From NCBI GenBank assembly GCA_028564925.1, contig CM053032.1:113763490-113827489 (forward strand): a stretch of 64,000 bases of DNA, given 5' to 3'. The number at the start of each line of letters is the position of its first letter. The stretch's first letter is position 1. The translations under genes and the position numbers were made by a program. This DNA is from Lithobates sylvaticus (Eukaryota > Chordata > Amphibia > Anura > Ranidae). Of this stretch, positions 42,601 to 56,100 are shown one piece after another. The notes below the pieces were generated by a model that saw nothing but the letters and a program-made list of their open reading frames with translations, ran no database searches and was not told the origin of the DNA.

Positions 42601-45600
42601 GAAGCACCTATAGGACTTGTAGTGTGTTAGTCCCATCAAACAGAGCTATATTTTCTTCCCAGAAGCACCTATAGGACTTGTAGTGTGTTAGTCCCATCAC
42701 ACAGAGCTCCTATAATTTGTTCCCAGAAGCACCTATAGGACTTGTAGTGTGTTAGTCCCATCACACAGAGCTCCTATATTTTGTTCCCAGAAGCACCTAT
42801 AGGACTTGTAGTGTGTTAGTCCCATCAAACAGAGCTATATTTTCTTCCCAGAAGCACCTATAGGACTTGTAGTGTGTTAGTCCCATCACACAGAGCTCCT
42901 ATATTTTGTTCCCAGAAGCACCTATAGGACTTGTAGTGTGTTAGTCCCATCACACAGAGCTATATTTTCTTCCCAGAAGCACCTATAGGACTTGTAGTGT
43001 GTTAGTCCCATCACACAGAGCTCCTATATTTTCTTCCCAGAAGAACCTATAGGACTTGTAGTGTGTTAGTCCCATCACACAGAGCTCCTATATTTTCTTC
43101 CCAGAAGCACCTATAGGATTTGTAGTGTGTTAGTCCCATCACACAGAGCTCCTATATTTTCTTCCCAGAAGCACCTATAGGACTAGTAGTGTGTTAGTCC
43201 CATCACACAGAGCTCCTATATTTTGTTCCCAGAAGCACCTATAGGACTTGTAGTGTGTTAGTCCCATCACACAGAGCTCCTATATTTTGTTCCCAGAAGC
43301 ACCTATAGGACTTGTAGTGTGTTAGTCCCATCACACAGAGCTATATTTTCTTCCCAGAAGCACCTATAGGACTTGTAGTGTGTTAGTCCCATCACACAGA
43401 GCTCCTATATTTTCTTCCCAGAAGCACCTATAGGACTTGTAGTGTGTTAGTCCCATCACACAGAGCTCCTATATTTTGTTCCCAGAAGCACCTATAGGAC
43501 TTGTAGTGTGTTAGTCCCATCACACATAGCTATTTTTTCTTCCCAGAAGCACCTATAGGACTTGTAGTGTGTTAGTCCCATCACACAGAGCTCCTATATT
43601 TTGTTCCCAGAAGCACCTATAGGACTTGTAGTGTGTTAGTCCCATCACACAGAGCTATATTTTCTTCCCAGAAGCACCTATAGGACTTGTAGTGTGTTAG
43701 TCCCATCACACAGAGCTCCTATATTCTGTTCCCAGAAGCACCTATAGGACTTGTAGTGTGTTAGTCCCATCACACAGAGCTCCTATATTTTTGTTCCCAG
43801 AAGCACCTATAGGACTTGTAGTGTGTTAGTCCCATCACACAGAGCTCCTATATTTTGTTCCCAGAAGCACCTATAGGACTTGTAGTGTGTTAGTCCCATC
43901 ACACAGAGCTCCTATATTTTTGTTCCCAGAAGCACCTATAGGACTTGTAGTGTGTTAGTCCCATCACACAGAGCTCCTATATTTTGTTCCCAGAAGCACC
44001 TATAGGACTTGTAGTGTGTTAGTCCCATCACACAGCTATATTTTGTTCCCAGAAGCACCTATAGGACTTGTAGTGTGTTAGTCCCATCACACAGAGCTCC
44101 TATATTTTGTTCCCAGAAGCACCTATAGGACTTGTAGTGTGTTAGTCCCATCAAACAGAGCTATATTTTCTTCCCAGAAGCACCTATAGGACTTGTAGTG
44201 TGTTAGTCCCATCACACAGAGCTCCTATATTTTGTTCCCAGAAGCACCTATAGGACTTGTAGTGTGTTATTCCCATCACACAGAGCTCCTATATTTTCTT
44301 CCCAGAAGCACCTATAGGACTTGTAGTGTGTTAGTCCCATCACACAGAGCTCCTATATTTTCTCCCCAGAAGCACCTATAGAACTTGTAGTGTGTTAGTC
44401 CCATCACACAGAGCTCCTATATTTTGTTCCCAGAAGCACCTATAGGACTTGTAGTGTGTTAGTCCCATCACACAGAGCTATATTTTGTTCCCAGAAGCAC
44501 CTATAGGACTTGTAGTGTGTTAGCCCCATCACACAGAGCTCCTATATTTTGTTCCCAGAAGCACCTATAGGACTTGTAGTGTGTTAGTCCCATCACACAG
44601 AGCTATATTTTGTTCCCAGAAGCACCTATAGGACTTGTAGTGTGTTAGTCCCATCACACAGAGCTCCTATATTTTGTTCCCAGAAGCACCTATAGGACTT
44701 GTAGTGTGTTAGTCCCATCAAACAGAGCTATATTTTCTTCCCAGAAGCACCTATAGGACTTGTAGTGTGTTAGTCCCATCACACAGAGCTCCTATATTTT
44801 CTTCCCAGAAGCACCTATAGGACTAGTAGTGTGTTAGTCCCATCACACAGAGCTCCTATATTTTGTTCCCAGAAGCACCTATAGGACTGGTAGTGTGTTA
44901 GTCCCATCACACAGAGCTCCTATATTTTGTTCCCAGAAGCACCTATAGGACTTGTAGTGTGTTAGTCCCATCACACAGAGCTATATTTTCTTCCCAGAAG
45001 CACCTATAGGACTTGTAGTGTGTTAGTCCTATCACACAGAGCTCCTATATTTTCTTCCCAGAAGCACCTATAGGACTTGTAGTGTGTTAGTCCCATCACA
45101 CAGAGCTCCTATATTTTGTTCCCAGAAGCACCTATAGGACTTGTAGTGTGTTAGTCCCATCAAACAGAGCTATATTTTCTTCCCAGAAGCACCTATAGGA
45201 CTTGTAGTGTGTTAGTCCCATCACACAGAGCTCCTATAATTTGTTCCCAGAAGCACCTATAGGACTTGTAGTGTGTTAGTCCCATCACACAGAGCTCCTA
45301 TATTTTGTTCCCAGAAGCACCTATAGGACTTGTAGTGTGTTAGTCCCATCAAACAGAGCTATATTTTCTTCCCAGAAGCACCTATAGGACTTGTAGTGTG
45401 TTAGTCCCATCACACAGAGCTCCTATATTTTGTTCCCAGAAGCACCTATAGGACTTGTAGTGTGTTAGTCCCATCACACAGAGCTATATTTTCTTCCCAG
45501 AAGCACCTATAGGACTTGTAGTGTGTTAGTCCCATCACACAGAGCTCCTATATTTTCTTCCCAGAAGAACCTATAGGACTTGTAGTGTGTTAGTCCCATC

Positions 45601-48600
45601 ACACAGAGCTCCTATATTTTCTTCCCAGAAGCACCTATATGATTTGTAGTGTGTTAGTCCCATCACACAGAGCTCCTATATTTTCTTCCCAGAAGCACCT
45701 ATAGGACTAGTAGTGTGTTAGTCCCATCACACAGAGCTCCTATATTTTGTTCCCAGAAGCACCTATAGGACTTGTAGTGTGTTAGTCCCATCACACAGAG
45801 CTCCTATATTTTGTTCCCAGAAGCACCTATAGGACTTGTAGTGTGTTAGTCCCATCAAACAGAGCTATATTTTCTTCCCAGAAGCACCTATAGGACTTGT
45901 AGTGTGTTAGTCCCATCACACAGAGCTCCTATATTTTCTTCCCAGAAGCACCTATAGGACTTGTAGTGTGTTAGTCCCATCACACAGAGCTCCTATATTT
46001 TCTTCCCAGAAGCACCTATAGGACTTGTAGTGTGTTAGTCCCATCACACAGAGCTCCTATATTTTGTTCCCAGAAGCACCTATAGGACTTGTAGTGTGTT
46101 AGTCCCATCAAACAGAGCTATATTTTCTTCCCAGAAGCACCTATAGGACTTGTAGTGTGTTAGTCCCATCACACAGAGCTCCTATATTTTGTTCCCAGAA
46201 GCACCTATAGGACTTGTAGTGTGTTAGTCCCATCACACAGAGCTCCTATATTTTGTTCCCAGAAGCACCTATAGGACTTGTAGTGTGTTAGTCCCATCAA
46301 ACAGAGCTATATTTTCTTCCCAGAAGCACCTATAGGACTTGTAGTGTGTTAGTCCCATCACACAGAGCTCCTATATTTTGTTCCCAGAAGCACCTATAGG
46401 ACTTGTAGTGTGTTAGTCCCATCACACAGAGCTATATTTTCTTCCCAGAAGCACCTATAGGACTTGTAGTGTGTTAGTCCCATCACACAGAGCTCCTATA
46501 TTTTCTTCCCAGAAGAACCTATAGGACTTGTAGTGTGTTAGTCCCATCACACAGAGCTCCTATATTTTCTTCCCAGAAGCACCTATAGGACTTGTAGTGT
46601 GTTAGTCCCATCACACAGAGCTCCTATATTTTCTTCCCAGAAGCACCTATAGGACTAGTAGTGTGTTAGTCCCATCACACAGAGCTCCTATATTTTGTTC
46701 CCAGAAGCACCTATAGGACTTGTAGTGTGTTAGTCCCATCACACAGAGCTCCTATATTTTGTTCCCAGAAGCACCTATAGGACTTGTAGTGTGTTAGTCC
46801 CATCACACAGAGCTATATTTTCTTCCCAGAAGCACCTATAGGACTTGTAGTGTGTTAGTCCCATCACACAGAGCTCCTATATTTTCTTCCCAGAAGCACC
46901 TATAGGACTTGTAGTGTGTTAGTCCCATCACACAGAGCTCCTATATTTTCTTCCCAGAAGCACCCATAGTACTTGTAGTGTGTTAGTCCCATCACACAGA
47001 GCTCCTATATTTTCTTCCCAGAAGCACCTATAGGACTTGTAGTGTGTTAGTGGCAGGCACTGGCAGCAAACAGAGCTCCTATATTTTCTTCCCAGAAGCA
47101 CCCATAGGACTTGTAGTGTGTTAGTCCCATCACACAGAGCTCCTATATTTTCTTCCCAGAAGCACCCATAGGACTTGTAGTGTGTTAGTCCCATCACACA
47201 GAGCTCCTATATTTTCTTCCCAGAAGCACCCATAGGACTTGTAGTGTGTTAGTGGCAGGCACTGGCAGCACACAGAGCTCCTATATTTTCTTCCCAGAAG
47301 CACCTATAGGACTTGTAGTGTGTTAGTGGCAGGCACTGGCAGCAAACAGAGCTCCTATATTTTCTTCCCAGAAGCACCTATAGGACTTGTAGTGTGTTAG
47401 TGGCAGGCACTGGCATCAAACAGAGCTCCTATATTTTCTTCCCAGAAGCACCTATAGGACTTGTAGTGTGTTAGTCCCGTCACACAGAGCTCCTATATTT
47501 TGTTCCCAGAAGCACCTATAGGACTTGTAGTGTGTTAGTCCCATCACACAGAGCTATATTTTCTTCCCAGAAGCACCTATATGACTTGTAGTGTGTTAGT
47601 CCCATCACACAGAGCTCCTATATTTTGTTCCCAGAAGCACCTATAGGACTTGTAGTGTGTTAGTCCCATCACACAGAGCTATATTTTCTTCCCAGAAGCA
47701 CCTATAGGACTTGTAGTGTGTTAGTCCCATCACACAGAGCTATATTTTTTTTCCCAGAAGCACCTATAGGACTTGTAGTGTGTTAGTCCCATCACACAGA
47801 GCTCCTATATTTTGTTCCCAGAAGCACCTATAGGACTTGTAGTGTGTTAGTCCCATCACACAGAGCTCCTATATTTTCTTCCCAGAAGCACCTATAGGAC
47901 TTGTAGTGTGTTAGTCCCATCACACAGAGCTATATTTTCTTCCCATAAGCACCTATAGGACTTGTAGTGTGTTAGTCCCATCACACAGAGCTCCTATATT
48001 CTGTTCCCAGAAGCACCTATAGGACTTGTAGTGTGTTAGTCCCATCACACAGAGCTCCTATATTTTGTTCCCAGAAGCACCTATAGGACTTGTAGTGTGT
48101 TAGTCCCATCACACAGAGCTCCTATATTTTGTTCCCAGAAGCACCTATAGGACTTGTAGTGTGTTAGTCCCATCAAACAGAGCTATATTTTCTTCCCAGA
48201 AGCACCTTTAGGACTTGTAGTGTGTTAGTCCCATCACACAGAGCTCCTATATTTTGTTCCCAGAAGCACCTATAGGACTTGTAGTGTGTTAGTCCCATCA
48301 CACAGAGCTATATTTTCTTCCCAGAAGCACCTATAGGACTTGTAGTGTGTTAGTCCCATCACACAGAGCTCCTATATTTTCTTCCCAGAAGCACCTATAG
48401 GACTTGTAGTGTGTTAGTCCCATCACACAGAGCTCTTATATTTTGTTCCCAGAAGCACCTATAGGACTTGTAGTGTGTTAGTCCCATCACACAGAGCTCC
48501 TATATTTTCTTCCCAGAAGCACCTATAGGACTTGTAGTGTGTTAGTCCCATCACACAGAGCTCCTATATTTTCTTCCCAGAAGCACCTATAGGACTAGTA

Positions 48601-51600
48601 GTGTGTTAGTCCCATCACACAGAGCTCCTATATTTTGTTCCCAGAAGCACCTATAGGACTTGTAGTGTGTTAGTCCCATCACACAGAGCTCCTATATTTT
48701 GTTCCCAGAAGCACCTATAGGACTTGTAGTGTGTTAGTCCCATCACACAGAGCTCCTATATTTTGTTCCCAGAAGCACCTATAGGACTTGTAGTGTGTTA
48801 GTCCCATCACACAGAGCTCCTATATTTTCTTCCCAGAAGCACCTATAGGACTTGTAGTGTGTTAGTCCCATCACACAGAGCTCCTATATTTTCTTCCCAG
48901 AAGCACCTATAGGACTTGTAGTGTGTTAGTCCCATCACACAGAGCTACTATATTTTCTTCCCAGAAGCACCTATAGGACTTGTAGTGTGTTAGTCCCATC
49001 ACACAGAGCTCCTATATTTTGTTCCCAGAAGCACCTATAGGACTTGTAGTGTGTTAGTCCCATCAAACAGAGCTATATTTTCTTCCCAGAAGCACCTATA
49101 GGACTTGTAGTGTGTTAGTCCCATCACACAGAGCTCCTATATTTTGTTCCCAGAAGCACCTATAGGACTTGTAGTGTGTTAGTCCCATCACACAGAGCTC
49201 CTATATTTTCTTCCCAGAAGCACCTATAGGACTTGTAGTGTGTTAGTCCCATCACACAGAGCTCCTATATTTTCTTCCCAGAAGAACCTATAGGACTTGT
49301 AGTGTGTTAGTCCCATCACACAGAGCTCCTATATTTTCTTCCCAGAAGCACCTATAGGACTTGTAGTGTGTTAGTCCCATCACACAGAGCTCCTATATTT
49401 TCTTCCCAGAAGCACATATAGGACTTGTAGTGTGTTAGTCCCATCACACAGAGCTCCTATATTTTGTTCCCAGAAGCACCTATAGGACTTGTAGTGTGTT
49501 AGTCCCATCACACAGAGCTCCTATATTTTCTTCCCAGAAGCACCTATAGGACTTGTAGTGTGTTAGTCCCATCACACAGAGCTCCTATATTTTCTTCCCA
49601 GAAGCACCTATAGGACTTGTAGTGTGTTAGCCCCATCACACAGAGCTCCTATATTTTTTTCCCAGAAGCACCTATAGGACTTGTAGTGTGTTAGCCCCAT
49701 CATACATAGCTCCTATATTTTCTTCCCAGAAGCACCTATAGGACTTGTAGTGTGTTAGTCCCATTAAACAGAGCTATATTTTCTTCCCAGAAGCACCTAT
49801 AGGACTTGTAGTGTGTTAGTCCCATCACACAGAGCTCCTATATTTTGTTCCCAGAAGCACCTATAGGACTTGTAGTGTGTGTTAGTCCCATCACACAGAG
49901 CTCCTATATTTTGTTCCCAGAAGCACCTATAGGACTTGTAGTGTGTTAGTCCCATCAAACAGAGCTATATTTTCTTCCCAGAAGCACCTATAGGACTTGT
50001 AGTGTGTTAGTCCCATCAAACAGAGCTATATTTTCTTCCCAGAAGCACCTATAGGACTTGTAGTGTGTTAGTCCCATCACACAGAGCTCCTATATTTTTG
50101 TTCCCAGAAGCACCTATAGGACTTGTAGTGTGTTAGTCCCATCACACAGAGCTATATTTTCTTCCCAGAAGCACCTATAGGACTTGTAGTGTGTTAGTCT
50201 CATCACACAGAGCTCCTATATTTTCTTCCCAGAAGCACCTATAGGACTTGTAGTGTGTTAGTCCCATCACACAGAGCTCCTATATTTTCTTCCCAGAAGC
50301 ACCTATAGGACTTGTGTGTGTTAGTCCCATCACACAGAGCTCCTATATTTTCTTCCCAGAAGCACCTATAGGACTTGTAGTGTGTTAGTCCCATCACACA
50401 GAGCTCCTATATTTTCTTCCCAGAAGCACCTATAGGACTTGTAGTGTGTTAGTCCCATCACACAGAGCTCCTATATTTTTTTCCCAGAAGCACCTATAGG
50501 ACTTGTAGTGTGTTAGTCCCATCACACAGAGCTCCTATATTTTCTTCCCAGAAGCACCCATAGGACTTGTAGTGTGTTAGTCCCATCACACAGAGTTCCT
50601 ATATTTTCTTTGCAGAAGCACCCATAGGACTTGTAGTGTGTTAGTCCCATCACACAGAGCTCCTATATTTTCTTTGCAGAAGCACCCATAGGACTTCTAG
50701 TGTGTTAGTGGCATCACACAGAGCTCCTATATTTTCTTCTAAGAAGCACCCACAGAACTTCTAGTGTGTTAGTGGCATCACACAGAGCTCCTATATTTTC
50801 TTCTCAGAAGCACCCACAGGACTTCTAGTGTGTTAGTGGCATCACACAGAGCTCCTATATTTTCTTTGCAGAAGCACCCATAGGACTTCTAGTGTGTTAG
50901 TGACATCAAACAGAGCTCCTATATTTTCTTCTCAGCAGCACCCACAGGACTTCTAGTGTGTTAGTGGCATCACACAGAGCTCCTATATTTTCTTTGCAGA
51001 AGCACCCATAGGACTTCTAGTGTGTTAGTGGCATCACACAGAGCTCCTATATTTTCTTCTCAGCAGCACCCACAGGACTTCTAGTGTGTTAGTGGCATCA
51101 CACAGAGCTCCTATATTTTCTTCTAAGAAGCACCCATAGGACTTCTAGTGTGTTAGTGGCATCACACAGAGCTCCTATATTTTCTTCTCAGCAGCACCCA
51201 CAGGACTTCTAGTGTGTTAGTGGCATCACACAGAGCTCCTATATTTTCTTTGCAGAAGCACCCATAGGACTTCTAGTGTGTTAGTGGCATCACACAGAGC
51301 TCCTATATTTTCTTCTCAGCAGCACCCACACGACTTCTAGTGTGTTAGTGGCATCACACAGAGCTCCTATATTTTCTTTGCAGAAGCACCCATAGGACAT
51401 CTAGTGTGTTAGTGGCATCACACAGAGCTCCTATATTTTCTTCTCAGCAGCACCCACAGGACTTCTAGTGTGTTAGTGGCATCACACAGAGCTCCTATAT
51501 TTTCTTTGCAGAAGCACCCATAGGACTTCTAGTGTGTTAGTGGCATCACACAGAGCTCCTATATTTTCTTCTCAGCAGCACCCACATGACTTCTAGTGTG

Positions 51601-51720
51601 TTAGTGGCATCACACAGAGCTCCTATATTTTCTTTCCAGAAGCACCCATAGGACTTCTAGTGTGTTAGTGGCATCACACAGATCTCCTATATTTTCTTCT
51701 CAGCAGCACCCACAGGACTA
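39637..51720 (+). repeat. 12.1 kb minisatellite array upstream of the hAT transposase
   Basis: About 185 tandem units in three zones. Zone 1 (39,637-40,540): 74-bp units with TAGTGGCAGGCACTGGCAGC. Zone 2 (40,540-50,550): 64-bp units with TAGTCCCATCACACAGAGCT, and a 61-bp variant lacking CCT after GAGCT; a few 74-bp units return at 47,040-47,450. Zone 3 (50,550-51,720): about 62-bp units with TAGTGGCATCACACAGAGCT, alternating TTCTTTGCAGAAGCACCCAT and TTCTTCTCAGCAGCACCCAC. All share GACTTGTAGTGTGTTAGT and CTCCTATATTTT followed by a pyrimidine run and CAG. The last unit runs straight into the transposase start. Open frames such as 46,928-47,197 are artefacts. Confidence 0.95.
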
Positions 51721-51729
51721 CCGACTACA

Positions 51730-54700
51730 ATGGCTGAAAGACCGCCAAGGGGAGGCAGAGTGTGCAGAGCCAAGAACACAGGGCAGGCAGGCTCTGTTTC
51801 TAGTGGACGTGGCCGTGGACGTGGTCGTGCATCGTCATCAGCACGTGGCCATGGGACACGCGCATCTTTGTTTTCGGCAGCTGGACATGTGGAGCCGCAT
51901 CATGCTGAAGGCTTGGTAGAATGGATGACCAAGCCCTCCTCATCCTCCTCATCCTCTCTCACCCAGGCTCAGGGTACTGGCAGAGCAGCTGCCAACGCGT
52001 ACTCAATGGCATCATCAGCCACCCCTTCCCTAGACCCACCATGTCCTCCTGAGGAGTCCCCCGAACTCTTTGAGCACAGTGTTGGGTACATGCTCCAGGA
52101 GGATGCCCAACGATTCGAAGGCTCGGATGATGATACCCAGCTTGAGGAAGTCAGTAGTGTGCGCGCAGAGAGAGGGGATGCTGAAGGACAGCAATCTGGC
52201 AGTACTGTTCCACCAGCTGCAGCTTACTGCCAGGTTTGCTCTAGTGGTGAAGAGGGAGGGGATGATGATGAGGTCACTGACGCCACGTGGGTGCCTGGAG
52301 GGAGAGAGGATGAGGAGGAGGAGGAGGAGGAGGATGATGCGGCGTCACATGTCCAACGAGGCAGGATGCCCCCTGGAGGCCAGCTAGAGGCCAGCACAGC
52401 AACTGTACAACACCGCAGAGCTCCGCCTGTGCAGGGCGCTGCCTCTGCACGTTATCAGAAAAGTTCTTTGGTGTGGGCCTTTTTTGAGACGAGTGCATCA
52501 GATCGCACCACTGCTATTTGCAATATTTGTCTCAAGCGTATCTCGCGTGGCCAAAACATCAGCCGCTTGGGCACCACAAGCATGAGCAGACATATGTCGA
52601 CCTGCCATGCAGCTCGTTGGCAGGCATACATAAAAGACCCACACCAAAGAACTAAGCGGACCTCTCCTTGCTCCTCATCAACTGGGATCTCCATCCCCAC
52701 TACATCTTCAGTCCTCTCTGAAAGCTGCTGTGAGAGGACTGAAGGTGTAGAATTAGGTGTGTCACAACCAAGTACTTGCAGTACACCGACGTCTGATTGT
52801 AGCAGGCAAATTTCCCTGCCCCAGCTGCTGGACCGTCGAAAGAAGTACACTCCCAGCCATCCACATGCCCAGCGGTTGAATGCTAGCTTGGCTAAATTGC
52901 TAGCACTTCAACTGCTGCCTTTTCAGTTGGTAGACTCGGCCCCCTTCCGTGAGTTTGTTCAATGTGCGGTTCCTCAGTGGCAGGTTCCCAAACGCCACTT
53001 TTTCTCACGGAAGGCGATTCCGTCTCTCTACCGGCATGTGGAAGGCAATGTCCATGCCTCGCTGGACAGGGCGGTCAGCGGTAAGGTGCATATTACCGCT
53101 GACTCATGGTCCAGCAGGCATGGACAGGGACGTTACCTTTCTTTCACGGCCCATTGGGTCACTCTATTGGCAGCTGGGAGGGATGCAGGACAAGGTGCAG
53201 TAGTGTTGGTGGTTGTTCCGCCACCACGCCTCCAAAACGCTACTACTGCTACTGGTTGTGGCACACCTCTCTCCTCCACCCCCTCCTCTTCTTCTTCCTC
53301 CAGTGCTCTGTCCTCGGAACCAGCGGTGCTCCGTAGGCGTACAAGGGGCTACGCAAGTGCGCAGGCAAAAAGATGCCATGCCGTGCTTGCGCTGGTGTGT
53401 TTGGGGGACAGGAGCCACACTGGGCCAGAGGTTCTGGCAGCTCTGCAGGGGCAGGCCGAGAGGTGGTTGACGCCACGTCAGCTTAAGCCAGGAATGGTCG
53501 TTTCTGACAATGGCACCAACCTCCTCTCCGCCCTGCGACAGGGGCAGCTCACCCATGTGCCCTGTATGGCTCACGTCCTCAACCTGGTGGTGCAGCGGTT
53601 CTTGGGCAGGTTCCCAGGCTTACAGGATGTCCTGAGGCAGGCCAGGAAAGTCTGTGTGCATTTCCGCCGATCTTATAATGCCAGTGCTCGGCTGACTGAG
53701 CTGCAAAAGGAGCTGAACCTGCCCAAGAACCGCCTAATATTTGACATGCCCACCAGGTGGAACTCAACGTTGGCCATGCTGCAGCGACTGCACACGCAGC
53801 AGAGGGCCATCAATGAGTACCTTTGCGACTACGGCACCAGGACAGGGTCAGGGGAGCTTGGTTTTTTTTCCCCACGTCAGTGGAGCATGATCAGGGATGC
53901 ATGCACTGTCCTCTCACCATTTGAGGAGGCCACGAGGATGGTGAGCAGTGACAGTGCATGCATCAGTGACACTGTACCTCTTGTCCACCTGTTGGAGCAT
54001 ACGCTGCGTGGGATAATGGACAGGGCACTTGAGGCAGAACAGAGGCAGGAAGAGGAGGACTTCCTTGCCTCTCAAGGCCCCCTTTATCCGGACAGTGTTC
54101 CTTCTGTCCCACCCATCACACAGGAAGAGGATGAGGAGGAGGAGGGAGGAGGATTGTGTGAGCATGGAGGTGGAGCCTGGCACTCAGCATCAGCAGCAGC
54201 AGCAGTCTTTTAGGGATGATGTACAGTCCCAACAAACCAGTGGACTTGTACGTGGCTGGGAGGAGGTGGCTGGCGATCATGTCATCCTCAGTGACCCAGA
54301 AGACTCCGGACCGAATGCCTCAGCTAACCTACGCTGCATGGCCTCCCTGATCCTGCAAAGCCTGCGGAAGGATCCTCGTGTTCTTCGGATCAAGGAGAGG
54401 GACCATTACTGGCTGGCCACTCTCCTTGATCCACGGTACAAGGGTAAGGTTGCGGACCTTATCTTGCCGTCGCAGAGGGAGCAGAGGATGAGACATCTCA
54501 GGGAGGCCTTGCAGAAAGGTCTGTGCAACGCGTTCCCAGAAACTGGGAGGTTACAAACTCCTGGTCCTGGGCGACGAGTTGCTGAGGCTTCGGTCAGTAG
54601 CAGAAGGAGCGGTGGGGAAGGTGGACGTCTGACCGATGCGTTCAGACAATTTTTTAGTCCGCAGCCCCAAGGTATGATCGGTTCCAGCAACCATCGCCAG

Positions 54701-55015
54701 CGTCTGATATACATGGTGCAGGAATACCTTGGGGCAAGGTCAGACTTGGACACCTTTCCCACCGAAAATCCTCTGGCTTACTGGGTCCTGAGGATGGATC
54801 ACTGGCCAGAGCTTGCACAGTATGCAATTGAGCTACTGGCCTGTCCTGCCTCCAGCGTTCTTTCCGAACGCACATTCAGTGCTGCTGGAGGATTTGTCAC
54901 CGATCATAGGGTGCGCCTGTCCACCGACTCGGTTGATCGACTGACCTTCATCAAAATGAATCAGTCTTGGATCACCACCAGCTACCAGGCACCTGAAGCG
55001 GATATAACGGAATAA
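51730..55015 (+). CDS. hAT transposase with BED zinc finger, one frame change
   Basis: The start ATG (51,730) follows the last array unit. N-terminus MAERPPRGGRVCRA, then a Gly-Arg repeat (GRGRGRGRASSS) and Ser/Glu-rich disordered regions. A BED zinc finger lies at residues about 245-297 (SSLVWAFFETS, CNICLKRISRG, SRHMSTCH). The RNase H-like core has ITADSW (Asp458), VVSDNGTN (Asp593), PCMAHVLNLVV (from about 611) and FDMPTRWNSTLAML. The C-terminal hAT dimerisation region (54,760-54,985) has NPLAYWVLRMDHWPELAQYA and SSVLSERTFSAAGG. Total about 1,090 codons. The frame shifts by one base in a GAG/GGA run near 54,140, so the 827-codon frame ends at 54,213 while homology continues in another frame to 55,015. 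Similar to ZBED-type hAT enzymes; the flanking inverted repeats show it is a transposon gene, not a host gene. Confidence 0.93.
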
Positions 55016-55126
55016 TTTATAATGTCACATCCCTTCAAGACTGCCTATGCTGATGCTGAGTGACTGTCCTGTTATGTTCACTGACTATCCTCTTCCTCCT
55101 CCTCAATGATCCATGCCACCACACCA

Positions 55127-56100
55127 GTGCCTAAGGCACAATTTTTCAGCCCCTGTATAACAGGGGCGTGTAATTACAATTTTTTTTAAAAAATGCTTCG
55201 CAACACGTGTGACTGCTGTGCTCCAAGTACAGTATCTGTGAGGGGTTGCAGTGTTGTGGCACCAGCACCAGTGCCTAAGGCACAATTTTTCAGCCCCTGT
55301 TTAACAGGGGCGTGTAATTACATTTTTTTAAAAAAATGCTTCGCAACACGTGTGACGGCTGTGCTCCAAGTACAGTATCTGTGAGGGGTTGCAGTGTTGT
55401 GGCACCAGCACCAGTGCCTAAGGCACAATTTTTCAGCCCCTGTTTAACAGGGGCGTGTAATTACAATTTTTAAAAAAAATGCTTCGCAACACGTGTGACT
55501 GCTGTGCTCCAAGTACAGTATCTGTGAGGGGTTGCAGTGTTGTGGCACCAGCACCAGGGCCTAAGGCACAATTTTTCAGCCCCTGTTTAACAGGGGCGTG
55601 TAATTACAATTTTTAGGCAATGCTTTGCAACAGGTCTCATTGCTGTGCTAAGAGTACAGTATCTATGAGGGGTTGCAGTGTTGTGGCACCAGCACCAATG
55701 TCTAAGGCACAATTTTTCAGCACCTGTTTAACAGGGGCGTGTAATTACAAATCTTGATCTAATAGTTCACAGCAGGGCCCATTCCTGCGCCCACCAAGAG
55801 TAACTATGAGGGCCTACAGTCTTGTGGCAACACCGTCCACCACCACCACCACCGCCAAAGGCCCAATTTTTCTGCCCTGTTCATCAGGTGCTTGCAATTA
55901 CAAATCTTGATCTAATAACTCACAGCAGGGCCCATTCCTGCGCCCACCAAGAGTAACTGTGAGAGCTTACAGTCTTGTGGCAACACCGTCCACCACCACC
56001 GCCAAAGGCCCAATTTTTCTGCCCGGTTCAACAGGTGCATGCAAGTACAAATCTTGATCTATTAACTCACAGCAGGGCCCATTCCTGTGCCCACCAGTCT
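55127..56100 (+). repeat. 143-bp tandem repeats with a hairpin, downstream of the transposase
   Basis: Five clear copies start at 55,127, 55,271, 55,414, 55,557 and 55,698, followed by two or three more diverged ones. Each contains GTGCCTAAGGCACAATTTTT, the perfect hairpin GCCCCTGTTTAACAGGGGC (loop TTA), GCTTCGCAACACGTGTGACT and GTACAGTATCTGTGAGGGGT. The repeats lie just after the stop codon, in the 3' untranslated region of the transposase. Function unknown. Confidence 0.9.

Noticed and set aside
46928-47197. 89-aa - strand ORF (repeating THYKSYGCFWEENIGALCDG)
   Set aside because: Made of a few satellite units that happen to lack stops.
39637-51720. CRISPR-like array (many regular repeats)
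   Set aside because: Units are contiguous with no unique spacers, vary from 61 to 74 bp, and lie in a eukaryotic transposon; it is a minisatellite.
51730-55015. A domesticated host BED-finger gene (ZBED-like)
   Set aside because: It lies between hAT terminal inverted repeats with an exact 8-bp target duplication and contains a frame change, so it is a transposon gene.
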